Shown here: positions 1 through 7,711 of the stretch, piece after piece
Layout: each line of letters starts with the position of its first letter
How positions within the stretch are numbered: position 1 is the stretch's first letter
Assembly: GCF_001679665.1 (NCBI RefSeq)
Contig: NZ_CP013244.1
Span: forward strand, 2,426,980 to 2,490,979
Length of the DNA: 64,000 nt
Source: Candidatus Viadribacter manganicus
GTDB taxonomy: Bacteria; Pseudomonadota; Alphaproteobacteria; Caulobacterales; Aquidulcibacteraceae
Direction of reading: 5' to 3'
Notes under the pieces: model-generated
Told to the model about the DNA's origin: nothing
What the model saw: the letters and a program-made list of their open reading frames with translations, nothing else
Databases searched by the model: none
Position numbers and translations under genes: made by a program

Positions 1-2082
1 GAAAGGTTGGAAGAGCCGCGTCTGGGCGTCCGGCGAAATGCCGATGCCAGTGTCGATCACCTGGAAGGTGACCCAGTGTTCGTCACGCTCCGCGACGAGT
101 TTGATCTGACCATCCTTGGTGAACTTCGCCGCGTTCGACATCAGGTTCAGCAAGCATTGGCTGAGCTTGAACCCGTCCGTCTCCAATTCGCTAAGCGCTC
201 CATTCGTTTCGACCTGAATGACCGTGCCGTTTGCAGCGGCGGCCGGTTTCACGGTCGCGATCGTTTCAGCAATGATCGCGTCAAGATCGACGCTGTCCGC
301 AGACACAATGGCCGCGCCTGCTTCGATCTTCGACAGATCGAGCACGTCGTTGATCATGGAGAGCAGGCGGTGCGCTGCGCCGTGGATGCGCGTTAGATCA
401 TCGCGATCTTGTTGGTCGCCGCGTTCGTCTGCATTTTCGATCAGCATTTCGCCATAGCCGATGATGGCGTTCAGCGGCGTGCGCAGTTCGTGGCTCATTG
501 TCGCCAGGAATTGTGACTTGGCGACGTTAGCTTGTTCCGCCGTCGAGCGCGCGGCCTCCAAGTCTTGGAACGCACGCTTCAGTTCGACGTCACGGCGCTC
601 AATCTCATCGAGGATGTGCCCCAGACGTTGCGTCGGGCCGAGCCGTTTGCCGCTGTCGTTCGCCGGTGAATCGGCGCCGCGGCGAGCCAAAATCTCCTCC
701 GCGCGGCCCACAGCTCCCAGCATGGCGCGGCGGCTGCGATAGATTAGGAATGCGATCACAAGCAAGCCGACGACACAGCCGCCAGCCATCACCATCGCCA
801 ACGTCATCATGCGCAGCGTTTGGCTTTGTAGTTCAGATTGGATCGCCTGCGCCTCGGCGCGCGCCTCGGCCTGGGCGACTTCGCTTTCCATGGTCGCCCG
901 CAGTTCGCGAACGCCGGCGTTGAAGCGCGTCGTTTGATTGCGCTCAGCCGCCTCATGTGCGTGCAGCATCGCCGCGAAAGCTTCTGCGTAACGGCCCTCC
1001 GCGTTCAGAATTTCCGGCTCGATGACGTCCAGACGCTCGGTCAAGCCGGGGTCGCCACGTTCGGCAGCCATGCGCCGCAATTCCTGCATCGAGGCGCGCG
1101 CTTCTTCGCCGTGACCGAGCCGCGCCAGTGCGTGAACCCGATACATCAGCACCCGGGTGATGTACTCAACCGGCGCGCCCTCGATGTTACGGCTTTCGTC
1201 GGCGCAGTGCAGCGCTGTCGGGTAGTCGCCAGCCAGGAAGTGCACGCGGGCGCACAGCATGCCGGTAAAGAATAGCATCGTTGGATCTGCGCCGTTGCTC
1301 ACCACGTTGCGATGGATACGCACGAGACGGATCGATTCCTCGGCCGCGCCAGCTTGAGCAAACATGCCGGCAATGTTGTTGATGATGACGGCGCCATCGA
1401 CCGGCCGGTGCGCCAGCGTGTCGAGTTCGACGGTGCGCTCCAAGTGGGTGAGGGCTGTTTCGTAATCGCCGACCCGCACTGAGTTGTAGGCCATCGCGTC
1501 ATGCAGGCCCGAACGCAGCGGACGTGTCTCCGGCGTATCGGGCAGATGCAGCAGGCCGGCGCGTGCAGCTTCGAGCGAATTTCCGAACATGCCGAGATCG
1601 GTCAGCGCGTAGGCGCGCAGGCGTTCACCGGCGGCACGAACATACGGATCGGTGACGTTCGCCAGCGCAGCCGCAAGATTTGAGCGCGCAGCGACATAGT
1701 CTCCGCCCAAAGCGGGCGCATAAGCACGCAGAATGCCGGCCATCGCCGCAAAGCGCCGGCTCGATTGCACACGCGCTTCGCGTTCGAGTGCTGTTACTGA
1801 GGCCTCGGCAGCTTCCGCGTCCGAGGCGATATAGTCGTCCGCCGCCAGATCGTAGAGCAGCATTAAACGCTCATCGCCCTGCAGCGCCTGCGCCAACGCT
1901 ACGCGCTGGTGTTTCACATCGTCCGTGATGATGAGATTGCCGGCCTCAATCCGGCGGGCGAGGGCCTCGCCGCGCACAATCCAGTCAGTTGACTGCGGTG
2001 TCTGTTGCTGAGCTTCAGCACTCTCGACAACGCAGTAAGCGCACACGCTCAAAAAGAGCGCGCGCAGGATCGATGCACGCAT
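1..2082 (-). CDS. Sensor histidine kinase with extracytoplasmic TPR-like sensor domain (C-terminus cut by window edge)
   Basis: The reading frame is open from the ATG at 2082 to the window edge (694 codons, no stop), so only the C-terminal end is missing. An N-terminal hydrophobic leader looks like a signal peptide. About 380 residues of helical, Ala-rich repeats resembling TPRs follow, probably periplasmic. One membrane segment lies near residues 417-440 and is followed by an Arg-rich stop-transfer. The HisKA H-box [10 protein letters not shown] puts the phospho-accepting His at about residue 531. The HATPase G1 box DTGIGI lies near residue 675 and is followed by FQPF. The kinase class is clear from these motifs. 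A C-terminal receiver domain cannot be excluded because the end is outside the window. The signal sensed is unknown, and no partner response regulator is adjacent (aroA lies upstream on the same strand, about 100 bp away). Confidence 0.88.
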   Translation of the reverse strand, partial: MRASILRALFLSVCAYCVVESAEAQQQTPQSTDWIVRGEALARRIEAGNLIITDDVKHQRVALAQALQGDERLMLLYDLAADDYIASDAEAAEASVTALEREARVQSSRRFAAMAGILRAYAPALGGDYVAARSNLAAALANVTDPYVRAAGERLRAYALTDLGMFGNSLEAARAGLLHLPDTPETRPLRSGLHDAMAYNSVRVGDYETALTHLERTVELDTLAHRPVDGAVIINNIAGMFAQAGAAEESIRLVRIHRNVVSNGADPTMLFFTGMLCARVHFLAGDYPTALHCADESRNIEGAPVEYITRVLMYRVHALARLGHGEEARASMQELRRMAAERGDPGLTERLDVIEPEILNAEGRYAEAFAAMLHAHEAAERNQTTRFNAGVRELRATMESEVAQAEARAEAQAIQSELQSQTLRMMTLAMVMAGGCVVGLLVIAFLIYRSRRAMLGAVGRAEEILARRGADSPANDSGKRLGPTQRLGHILDEIERRDVELKRAFQDLEAARSTAEQANVAKSQFLATMSHELRTPLNAIIGYGEMLIENADERGDQQDRDDLTRIHGAAHRLLSMINDVLDLSKIEAGAAIVSADSVDLDAIIAETIATVKPAAAANGTVIQVETNGALSELETDGFKLSQCLLNLMSNAAKFTKDGQIKLVAERDEHWVTFQVIDTGIGISPDAQTRLFQPF

Positions 2083-2179
2083 AGCCCCACACCTTTTATT
2101 TCGGCGCAGCATGCACAGATGTCGTTAATGGAGCGCCGTGAGAGGTTGGTGAAGTCTCGGTTAATCGGCCGAAACCTAG

Positions 2180-3487
2180 CTACAGAGCGACGATATCGGC
2201 GCCGAGATTTTGCATGAACGGTTCAAATCCCGGAAACGAGGTCGCGATCATGTCGGCGTCATCGACCGTGACCGGCTCCTTCGACGCCAATCCCAAGATC
2301 AGGAAGGACATCGCAATGCGGTGGTCGCCGTGGGTCCGAATCTCCGCGCCGCCGCGCACGCTTTTCGGTCCGCGGCCATTCACGACCAGGCCGTCCGGCA
2401 GCTCTTCTGCTTCGACGCCGCAGGCGCGCAGGCCTTCAACCATCAAAGTGATGCGATCGCTTTCTTTGACGCGCAGCTCCGCCGCGCCGGTAATGCGCGT
2501 TTCGCCGTCAGCAAATGCCGCGACTGCAGCTAGGATCGGAAACTCGTCGATCATGGCTGGGGCGCGCTTGGCTGGCGGCGACGCCCCGCGCAACTTCGAA
2601 GCCTTTACCACGAGATTGGCTATCGGCTCGCCGATCGGATCGCGCGTTTCCTCGTAAACAATGTTCGCGCCCATCTCGAGCAACGTCTCGAAGAAGCCCA
2701 GCCGTAGCGGGTTCACGAGCATGTCCTCGACGCGCACCTCCGACTTCCCGACGATCAGCGCAGCCGCCACTGGGAAGGCGGCTGATGACGGATCGCCAGG
2801 CACATAAATATCGACGCCTTTAAGCGCGCCTGGCCGCACGCGCGGATGCAGCGAGCCGTCGACTTCCACTTGATCGATGTTGGCGCCGAACACCTTCAGC
2901 ATGCGCTCGGTGTGATCGCGAGAGCGCTCCGGCTCGACCAGCACGGTCTCGCCCTCGGCGTGAAGGCCAGCGAGCAGCACGGCCGATTTAACCTGCGCCG
3001 AAGAAACCGGTGAGCGGTAGGTGATGCCTTTAAGCGCCCCGCCGTGGACGATCAGCGGCAGCTTGTTTTGCGGGCTGTCGAACCGCGCGCCCATCTGGGA
3101 GAGGGGTGCGATGACACGGTTCATCGGCCGCTTGCGCAGCGATTGGTCGCCATCGAAACGCGCACTCAGTTTGTAGCTGGCCGCCGCGCCAATCAGCAGG
3201 CGCGCGCCGGTTCCCGAATTTCCGCAATCGATGGTTTCGGTCGGTTGGCTAAAGCCGCCTGCGCCATCGACTACCCAGATCCCATCGTCCATGCGCTCGA
3301 CCTTGGCCCCAAGCAGCCGCACCGCCTTGGCGGTGTGATGGACGTCGTCCCCCTCCAGCAGGGATTCGATCCGCGTCCGCCCTTCCGCCAGGGCGCCCAT
3401 GATCAGCGCCCGATGCGAAATGGACTTGTCCCCAGGGGGGCGGGCCGTGCCCTGCAATGGTCCGGCAAATCGCGCCTTTAGACGCAT
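2180..3487 (-). CDS. aroA: 3-phosphoshikimate 1-carboxyvinyltransferase (EPSP synthase)
   Basis: Sixth step of the shikimate pathway: joins shikimate-3-phosphate and phosphoenolpyruvate to give EPSP in the cytoplasm. The 435-residue product has the family signatures in order: PGDKSISHRAL at the N-terminus (Lys21 of the substrate site), DCGNSGTGARLL, KRPMNRVIAPL, SRDHTERML, DEFPILAAVAA and the C-terminal ELRVKESDRI and DHRIAMSF. I start it at the ATG at 3487 because homology begins at once with a short lead-in to GDKSISHR. The same frame stays open upstream to 4174, but that stretch is antisense to the acidic FYDLN gene and has no aroA homology. The gene is divergent from the FYDLN gene. Length is normal for the family. 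Confidence 0.97.
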   Translation of the reverse strand: MRLKARFAGPLQGTARPPGDKSISHRALIMGALAEGRTRIESLLEGDDVHHTAKAVRLLGAKVERMDDGIWVVDGAGGFSQPTETIDCGNSGTGARLLIGAAASYKLSARFDGDQSLRKRPMNRVIAPLSQMGARFDSPQNKLPLIVHGGALKGITYRSPVSSAQVKSAVLLAGLHAEGETVLVEPERSRDHTERMLKVFGANIDQVEVDGSLHPRVRPGALKGVDIYVPGDPSSAAFPVAAALIVGKSEVRVEDMLVNPLRLGFFETLLEMGANIVYEETRDPIGEPIANLVVKASKLRGASPPAKRAPAMIDEFPILAAVAAFADGETRITGAAELRVKESDRITLMVEGLRACGVEAEELPDGLVVNGRGPKSVRGGAEIRTHGDHRIAMSFLILGLASKEPVTVDDADMIATSFPGFEPFMQNLGADIVAL

Positions 3488-3601
3488 AGCGGCAATCTCG
3501 TCCGGAAGCTTGAAAACATGGGCGGGACAAAGCTTTTGACAGCCGGGCCCGATGGTGGCAAGCGAGCGCCCCGCATGAGGTGGGCCACCTTGTGTGAGCC
3601 G

Positions 3602-4114
3602 ATGGAGAGCCGTTTGGGCAAGACTGATTTGGGCGCCAAGCAGAGCTGCCCTAGCTGCGGCGCGAAATTCTACGATTTGAACCGCCGTCCGGCTGTTTGC
3701 CCCAAGTGCACCACGAGTTTCGATCCCGCCGAGGAGGGTGTCCGCGCTCGCCGTGGCCGCTCGCGCGTCTCCGCCAACGATCCGGCGTATGATGACGATG
3801 AGGAGCTCGAAGATAAAAAGAAGGCCAAGGGCGGCGACGACGACGAAGATGAGGACGAAGAGTCCGAAGAAGCCGTCGGAATCGATGCCGAAGCCGACGC
3901 CGAAGTCGTCAGCGACGACGATGACGAAGATGGCGACACCAAATCCAAGGGCGGCGAAGACGACTTGCCAGAGGGCTTCTCTGAAGAAGAGGCCGACCTC
4001 GGCGATGACGCTGCCGATGATGATTCGGTGCCGATGCTCGAAGACGAAGAAGAGTTCCCAGAGGACGAGATCGGTGATCTCCCCGGGGGCGATGACGACG
4101 ACGAGAGTCGTTAA
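3602..4114 (+). CDS. TIGR02300/FYDLN acidic family protein
   Basis: Small protein of unknown function, typical of alphaproteobacteria. The N-terminus has a zinc-ribbon-like pair of CxxC motifs (CPSCGAKFYDLN and CPKC) containing the diagnostic FYDLN. The remaining two thirds is almost entirely Asp/Glu with Lys patches and is surely disordered. The start is uncertain: the ATG at 3602 is used here, but a TTG at 3614 is preceded by GGAGAG and gives an N-terminus closer in length to the family. The frame is also open upstream to 3518 without homology. It is divergent from aroA and lies about 100 bp upstream of tRNA-Ala. The acidic tail produces long spurious open frames on the other strand. Confidence 0.85.
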   Translation: MESRLGKTDLGAKQSCPSCGAKFYDLNRRPAVCPKCTTSFDPAEEGVRARRGRSRVSANDPAYDDDEELEDKKKAKGGDDDEDEDEESEEAVGIDAEADAEVVSDDDDEDGDTKSKGGEDDLPEGFSEEEADLGDDAADDDSVPMLEDEEEFPEDEIGDLPGGDDDDESR

Positions 4115-4118
4115 AAGA

Positions 4119-4134
4119 AAGCGGTTCGCCGCTT
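4119..4134 (+). terminator. Short UUCG hairpin after the FYDLN gene
   Basis: AAGCGG and CCGCTT form a 6-bp stem with a TTCG loop, starting five bases after the stop codon. A UUCG tetraloop is very stable in RNA. No T-run follows, so termination is only a guess; it may instead protect the 3' end. Confidence 0.35.
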
Positions 4135-4213
4135 GAACTGAATTGGGGTGGAGACTAGGTTCCGCCCTTCCCAAAACCGGGGTGCTTCGGCAATGCCGAG
4201 CGCAACGTGAGAT

Positions 4214-4289
4214 GGGCCCTTAGCTCAGCTGGGAGAGCGCCTGCATGGCATGCAGGAGGTCAGCGGTTCGATCCCGCTAGGGTCCACCA
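4214..4289 (+). tRNA. tRNA-Ala (anticodon GGC)
   Basis: A 76-nt cloverleaf with encoded CCA. Acceptor stem GGGCCCT pairs with AGGGTCC (one G-U). The D arm is GCTC/GAGC. The anticodon stem CCTGC/GCAGG encloses loop ATGGCAT, so the anticodon is GGC. The T arm contains GGTTCGATCCC. It decodes GCC and GCU alanine codons. Confidence 0.96.
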
Positions 4290-4515
4290 TCACCCATTTC
4301 ACCGACTTGTATTGAGCGCGGTGCTCACCTTGCGTGCGGTTCGGATCCCTTTTGCGGAAAATCCGAAATCTCCTGCGCGGTTAGCCGCTTTGAACCGCCC
4401 CTTCGAGCGCTGTGGCGGCAAATCTTGGTTTCGGTTCGCGCAAAGGCAGAAACAAGCGGTTGGCCCCATCGCATGGGCATAGTCTGTCGCGCTTTCACCT
4501 AAGTGGAGAAACGTG

Positions 4516-5535
4516 ATGAGCAAGACGATGCAGGCGATTGCGCTGGCGGCGTTGCTCGCGAGTTTGGCGGGCACGGCGAACGCGACAGAAGGTTGGTACG
4601 GACGCGCCGATGTCGGCTACTCCGTGGACGGTGCACTGAAGGTCGATGGCGGCGGCGATCTCGACTTCGACGACGATTGGATGGTCTCGGCGGGTGTTGG
4701 TTACGCCTTCCAAAACAACTTCCGCGTCGAAGGTGAACTCTCACATCGGCAAAATGATTTTGCTGACCTTGACGGCGACGCACGCGCTCTCGCGCTCATG
4801 GCCAATGTTTACTACGACTTCAACCGCGGCGGCCGGTATGAGCCATACGTCGGCGTTGGTGTCGGTGGCGCGCGCATCAGCACTGAAGGTGTGATCGGCC
4901 CGATCAGCTGGGATGATGACGCCACAGTGTTTGCGTATCAAGCGATGGTGGGCGTCGCGATCGGTCTGACCGATCGCCTCGATCTCGACGTCGGATATCG
5001 CTATTTCGTCGCCGATGGCGCCAGCGTGAACGGTCTGTTCAGCGGTGAAGGCAACGAGCCGTTCCAGTTTGACGCTGATTATGAGCATCAAGCGGTCACA
5101 GTGGGTCTGCGTTATCAATTCGCAGCCGCGGCCGCGCCTGCGCCGGTCGCTCCAACACCGCCGCCGGTTGCGCCGACACCGCCGCCGGTTGTTTGCCCGA
5201 CGTCTGAGTTCGTCGTGTACTTCGAGTGGGATCGTTCAAACTTGAACCCCACTGCACTCGAAACCATTGACGCAGCAGTCAACCGCGCACGCCAGTGCAA
5301 CGTTGGCGGCGTTGTCGTCGTTGGTCACACCGACACATCGGGTTCGACCACGTACAATGAAGGCCTGTCGGAGCGTCGCGCTTCGGTGGTTCGCGACGCC
5401 CTCGTGGCGCGTGGCATCGCCGCGGGCTCGATCCAAAGCCAAGCGCGCGGCGAAACCGATCTTGCCCGTGCAACGCGTGATGGCGTGCGTGAGCCTCTGA
5501 ACCGCCGCACGGCGGTGACGATCAGCTTCCGCTAA
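4516..5535 (+). CDS. OmpA family outer membrane protein (beta-barrel plus peptidoglycan-binding domain)
   Basis: Structural outer membrane protein that anchors the outer membrane to peptidoglycan. A signal peptide (MSKTMQAIALAALLASLAGT, cleaved near ANA) precedes an eight-strand-type barrel domain (about residues 23-200) with alternating aromatic and glycine residues. A Pro/Ala linker with two tandem APTPPPV units follows, then a C-terminal OmpA domain (about 235-339) with the GHTDTSGS, YNEGLSERRA and LNRRTAV motifs of the diaminopimelate-binding fold. I take the ATG at 4516 rather than the GTG just before it, because GGAG at 4504-4507 is then well spaced. It is monocistronic, with a strong terminator right after it. 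Specific ligand unknown. Confidence 0.93.
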   Translation: MSKTMQAIALAALLASLAGTANATEGWYGRADVGYSVDGALKVDGGGDLDFDDDWMVSAGVGYAFQNNFRVEGELSHRQNDFADLDGDARALALMANVYYDFNRGGRYEPYVGVGVGGARISTEGVIGPISWDDDATVFAYQAMVGVAIGLTDRLDLDVGYRYFVADGASVNGLFSGEGNEPFQFDADYEHQAVTVGLRYQFAAAAAPAPVAPTPPPVAPTPPPVVCPTSEFVVYFEWDRSNLNPTALETIDAAVNRARQCNVGGVVVVGHTDTSGSTTYNEGLSERRASVVRDALVARGIAAGSIQSQARGETDLARATRDGVREPLNRRTAVTISFR

Positions 5536-5566
5536 TCGCTGCTCGATAGAGCTAAGAAACTAAGCG

Positions 5567-5599
5567 CGGGCCCGGCCAAAAGCCGGGCCCGTTGCTTTT
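5567..5599 (+). terminator. Rho-independent terminator of the OmpA-like gene
   Basis: A perfect 10-bp stem, CGGGCCCGGC with GCCGGGCCCG, and loop CAAAA is followed by GTTGCTTTT. It begins 31 bases after the stop codon. Confidence 0.85.
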
Positions 5600-5780
5600 G
5601 CGTTTGAGCCGCAGTTTCTGACGGTTACGTAACGTCGCAGTTCGTTGCGTGGGCGGACTTGCTCGCTTTTTGATGCGCGCGCGCCACGGCGCCACGTCAC
5701 CGGTCTCAATCATGCGCGTGTAGGCGTCACTATCGTTGACAGCACGCGCGACTGGTCATCTGGTTCCGGCCGGGAGAGAC

Positions 5781-7682
5781 ATGCAGGCCAGCGTTCCGAA
5801 TAGGACCGGGTCCATACAGGAGGCGCTGCTTCAGGCACGGCGTCTGCTGCAGGACGATCCGTCTCTCGCGCTCGAACAATCCGAAGAAATTCTGAAGGCC
5901 AATCCGAACGAGCCGCGCGCTCATTTTATGCGCGGGCAGGCGCTCGCCTATATGGGCCGCCACCAGGAAGCAGCGGACGCCCTTCGCCGCGCCGGCGAGC
6001 TAGAGCCCGAAGGCCCGGCATGGCGCCTTCTCGGTGATCAACTCACCTTGCTCGATGACGCAGCAGGCGCCGACGCCGCTTATGCCCAATCGATCCGAGC
6101 CTCGGTTCGCGACCCTCACTTGATGCAAGCGGCGATCGCGCTCTGCGAAGGCAAGCTCGCGGTCGCCGAACAATTGTTGCGCCAGCACTTGCGCGCCAAG
6201 CCGACCGATGTCGCGGCCATTCGCATGCTTGCCGAAGTCGGCGCGCGCCTTGGCCGTTTCGAGGATGCGGGCAAGTTGTTGCGTCGTTGCCTTGAACTTG
6301 CGCCGAGCTTTCATGCCGCGCGCCACAATTATGCGATCGTGCTGCACCGTGAAAGCAAGTCAGTGGAGGCGTTGGCCCAGCTCGACGTGCTGCTGAAGGC
6401 CGACCCGGAAAATCCAAGCTATCAGTTTCTCCGCGCGGCTGCGCTTGCGCGCATCGGCGAATATGACGCCGCAATTGCTATTTATCGCGCGGTTTTGGCG
6501 AAGTATCCCAATAGCGCACGCGGTTGGCTGAGCTTGGGTCACGCATGCAAGACGGCCGGTCTGCGCACTGAAAGCATTGCTGCATATGAGCGCGTTATCA
6601 CCGATGCGCCGCATTTTGGCGAAGCCTATTGGAGCTTGGCCAATCTCAAAACCCACCCATTCGGCGATGCAACCGTTGCCCGGATGAATCAGCAACTCGA
6701 ACGCGCTGATCTTGGTGACGAAGATCGCTTCCACATACATTATGCGCTCGGCAAGGCATACGAAGACAAGCGCGACTTCGAACAATCGTTCAGGCATTAC
6801 GCCGAAGGCGGCCGCATTCGGCGCACCGGATTGGACTACAGCGCCGACGAAACCACAAAGGCAGCGCGCGATCACGCGGCCTTGTTTACGCGCGCTTTCT
6901 TCGACGCGCACAAAGGGCAGGGCTCGCAAGCCGTCGATCCGATCTTCATCGTGGGATTACCACGCTCTGGCTCAACTCTGATCGAACAAATCCTCGCCAG
7001 TCATTCGATGATTGAAGGCACCATGGAGCTGCCGGATATCATTGCCATGGCCAAGCAACTCGGTGGTGGCAAAGTGCGCGGCGGCGCCTATCCATCAATC
7101 TTGGCCGGGATGCAGTCGGATGAAATCAAGGCGCTTGGCGAGGACTACATCGCGCGAACGCGCGTGCAGCGCAAAACTAGCCGGCCGTTCTTTATCGACA
7201 AGATGCCGAACAACGCTCAGCACGTCGGTTTCATTCATCTTATCCTGCCCAACGCCAAGATTATCGACGCCCGCCGTCATCCGATGGGGGCGTGCTTCTC
7301 GGCGTTCAAGCAACACTTTGCGCGCGGCCAAGCCTACACGTACGACCTCAATGATGTCGGCCGTTACTACGCAGACTATGCTGAGCTTATGGCGCGCTTC
7401 GACGAAGCCGCGCCGGGGCGTGTTCACCGCGTGCTTTATGAGGACATGATCGAGAACACAGAAGCTGAGGTGCGGCGATTGCTGACTTACCTTGGCCTGC
7501 CGTTCGAGCAGGGTTGTCTCGAGTTTCACACCAACACGCGCGCTGTTCGCACCGCCAGTTCGGAGCAGGTGCGTCAGCCCATCTATTCCGGCGCCGTCGA
7601 GCAATGGCGCCACTATGAACAATGGCTGCAGCCATTGAAGTCGGCGCTTGGGAGAGCCGCCGACGAGTATCCGCAGCACTGA
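5781..7682 (+). CDS. TPR-containing sulfotransferase family protein
   Basis: Predicted PAPS-dependent sulfotransferase; acceptor unknown. The first ~370 residues are tetratricopeptide repeats (units such as PRAHFMRGQALAYMGRHQEA and ARGWLSLGHACKTAG). The C-terminal part is a Sulfotransfer_3-type domain with the 5'-phosphosulfate loop FIVGLPRSGSTLIEQ near residue 390. A DARRHPMGACFSAFKQ segment like the 3'-phosphate site follows, then a YEDMI/LGLPFE region and a C-terminal VEQWRHYEQWL. I start at the ATG at 5781, preceded by GGGAG; the frame is open to a TTG at 5736 without a ribosome site. The next gene, a TonB receptor, begins 29 bases downstream and is probably co-transcribed. From memory, this pairing recurs in sphingomonads and Caulobacterales, but a functional link is not established. 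Confidence 0.88.
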   Translation: MQASVPNRTGSIQEALLQARRLLQDDPSLALEQSEEILKANPNEPRAHFMRGQALAYMGRHQEAADALRRAGELEPEGPAWRLLGDQLTLLDDAAGADAAYAQSIRASVRDPHLMQAAIALCEGKLAVAEQLLRQHLRAKPTDVAAIRMLAEVGARLGRFEDAGKLLRRCLELAPSFHAARHNYAIVLHRESKSVEALAQLDVLLKADPENPSYQFLRAAALARIGEYDAAIAIYRAVLAKYPNSARGWLSLGHACKTAGLRTESIAAYERVITDAPHFGEAYWSLANLKTHPFGDATVARMNQQLERADLGDEDRFHIHYALGKAYEDKRDFEQSFRHYAEGGRIRRTGLDYSADETTKAARDHAALFTRAFFDAHKGQGSQAVDPIFIVGLPRSGSTLIEQILASHSMIEGTMELPDIIAMAKQLGGGKVRGGAYPSILAGMQSDEIKALGEDYIARTRVQRKTSRPFFIDKMPNNAQHVGFIHLILPNAKIIDARRHPMGACFSAFKQHFARGQAYTYDLNDVGRYYADYAELMARFDEAAPGRVHRVLYEDMIENTEAEVRRLLTYLGLPFEQGCLEFHTNTRAVRTASSEQVRQPIYSGAVEQWRHYEQWLQPLKSALGRAADEYPQH

Positions 7683-7711
7683 CTGAACTGGACCGATCGA
7701 GGGGAGCGAGT

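Noticed and set aside
3488..4174. Long minus-strand open frame continuous with aroA
   Set aside because: It is antisense to the Asp/Glu-rich FYDLN gene; acidic codons read backwards give hydrophobic residues and no stops. AroA homology starts at 3487.
5624..5633. Palindrome GTTACGTAAC between the OmpA-like gene and the sulfotransferase gene
   Set aside because: A single 10-bp palindrome with no second copy or known regulator; too little to call an operator.
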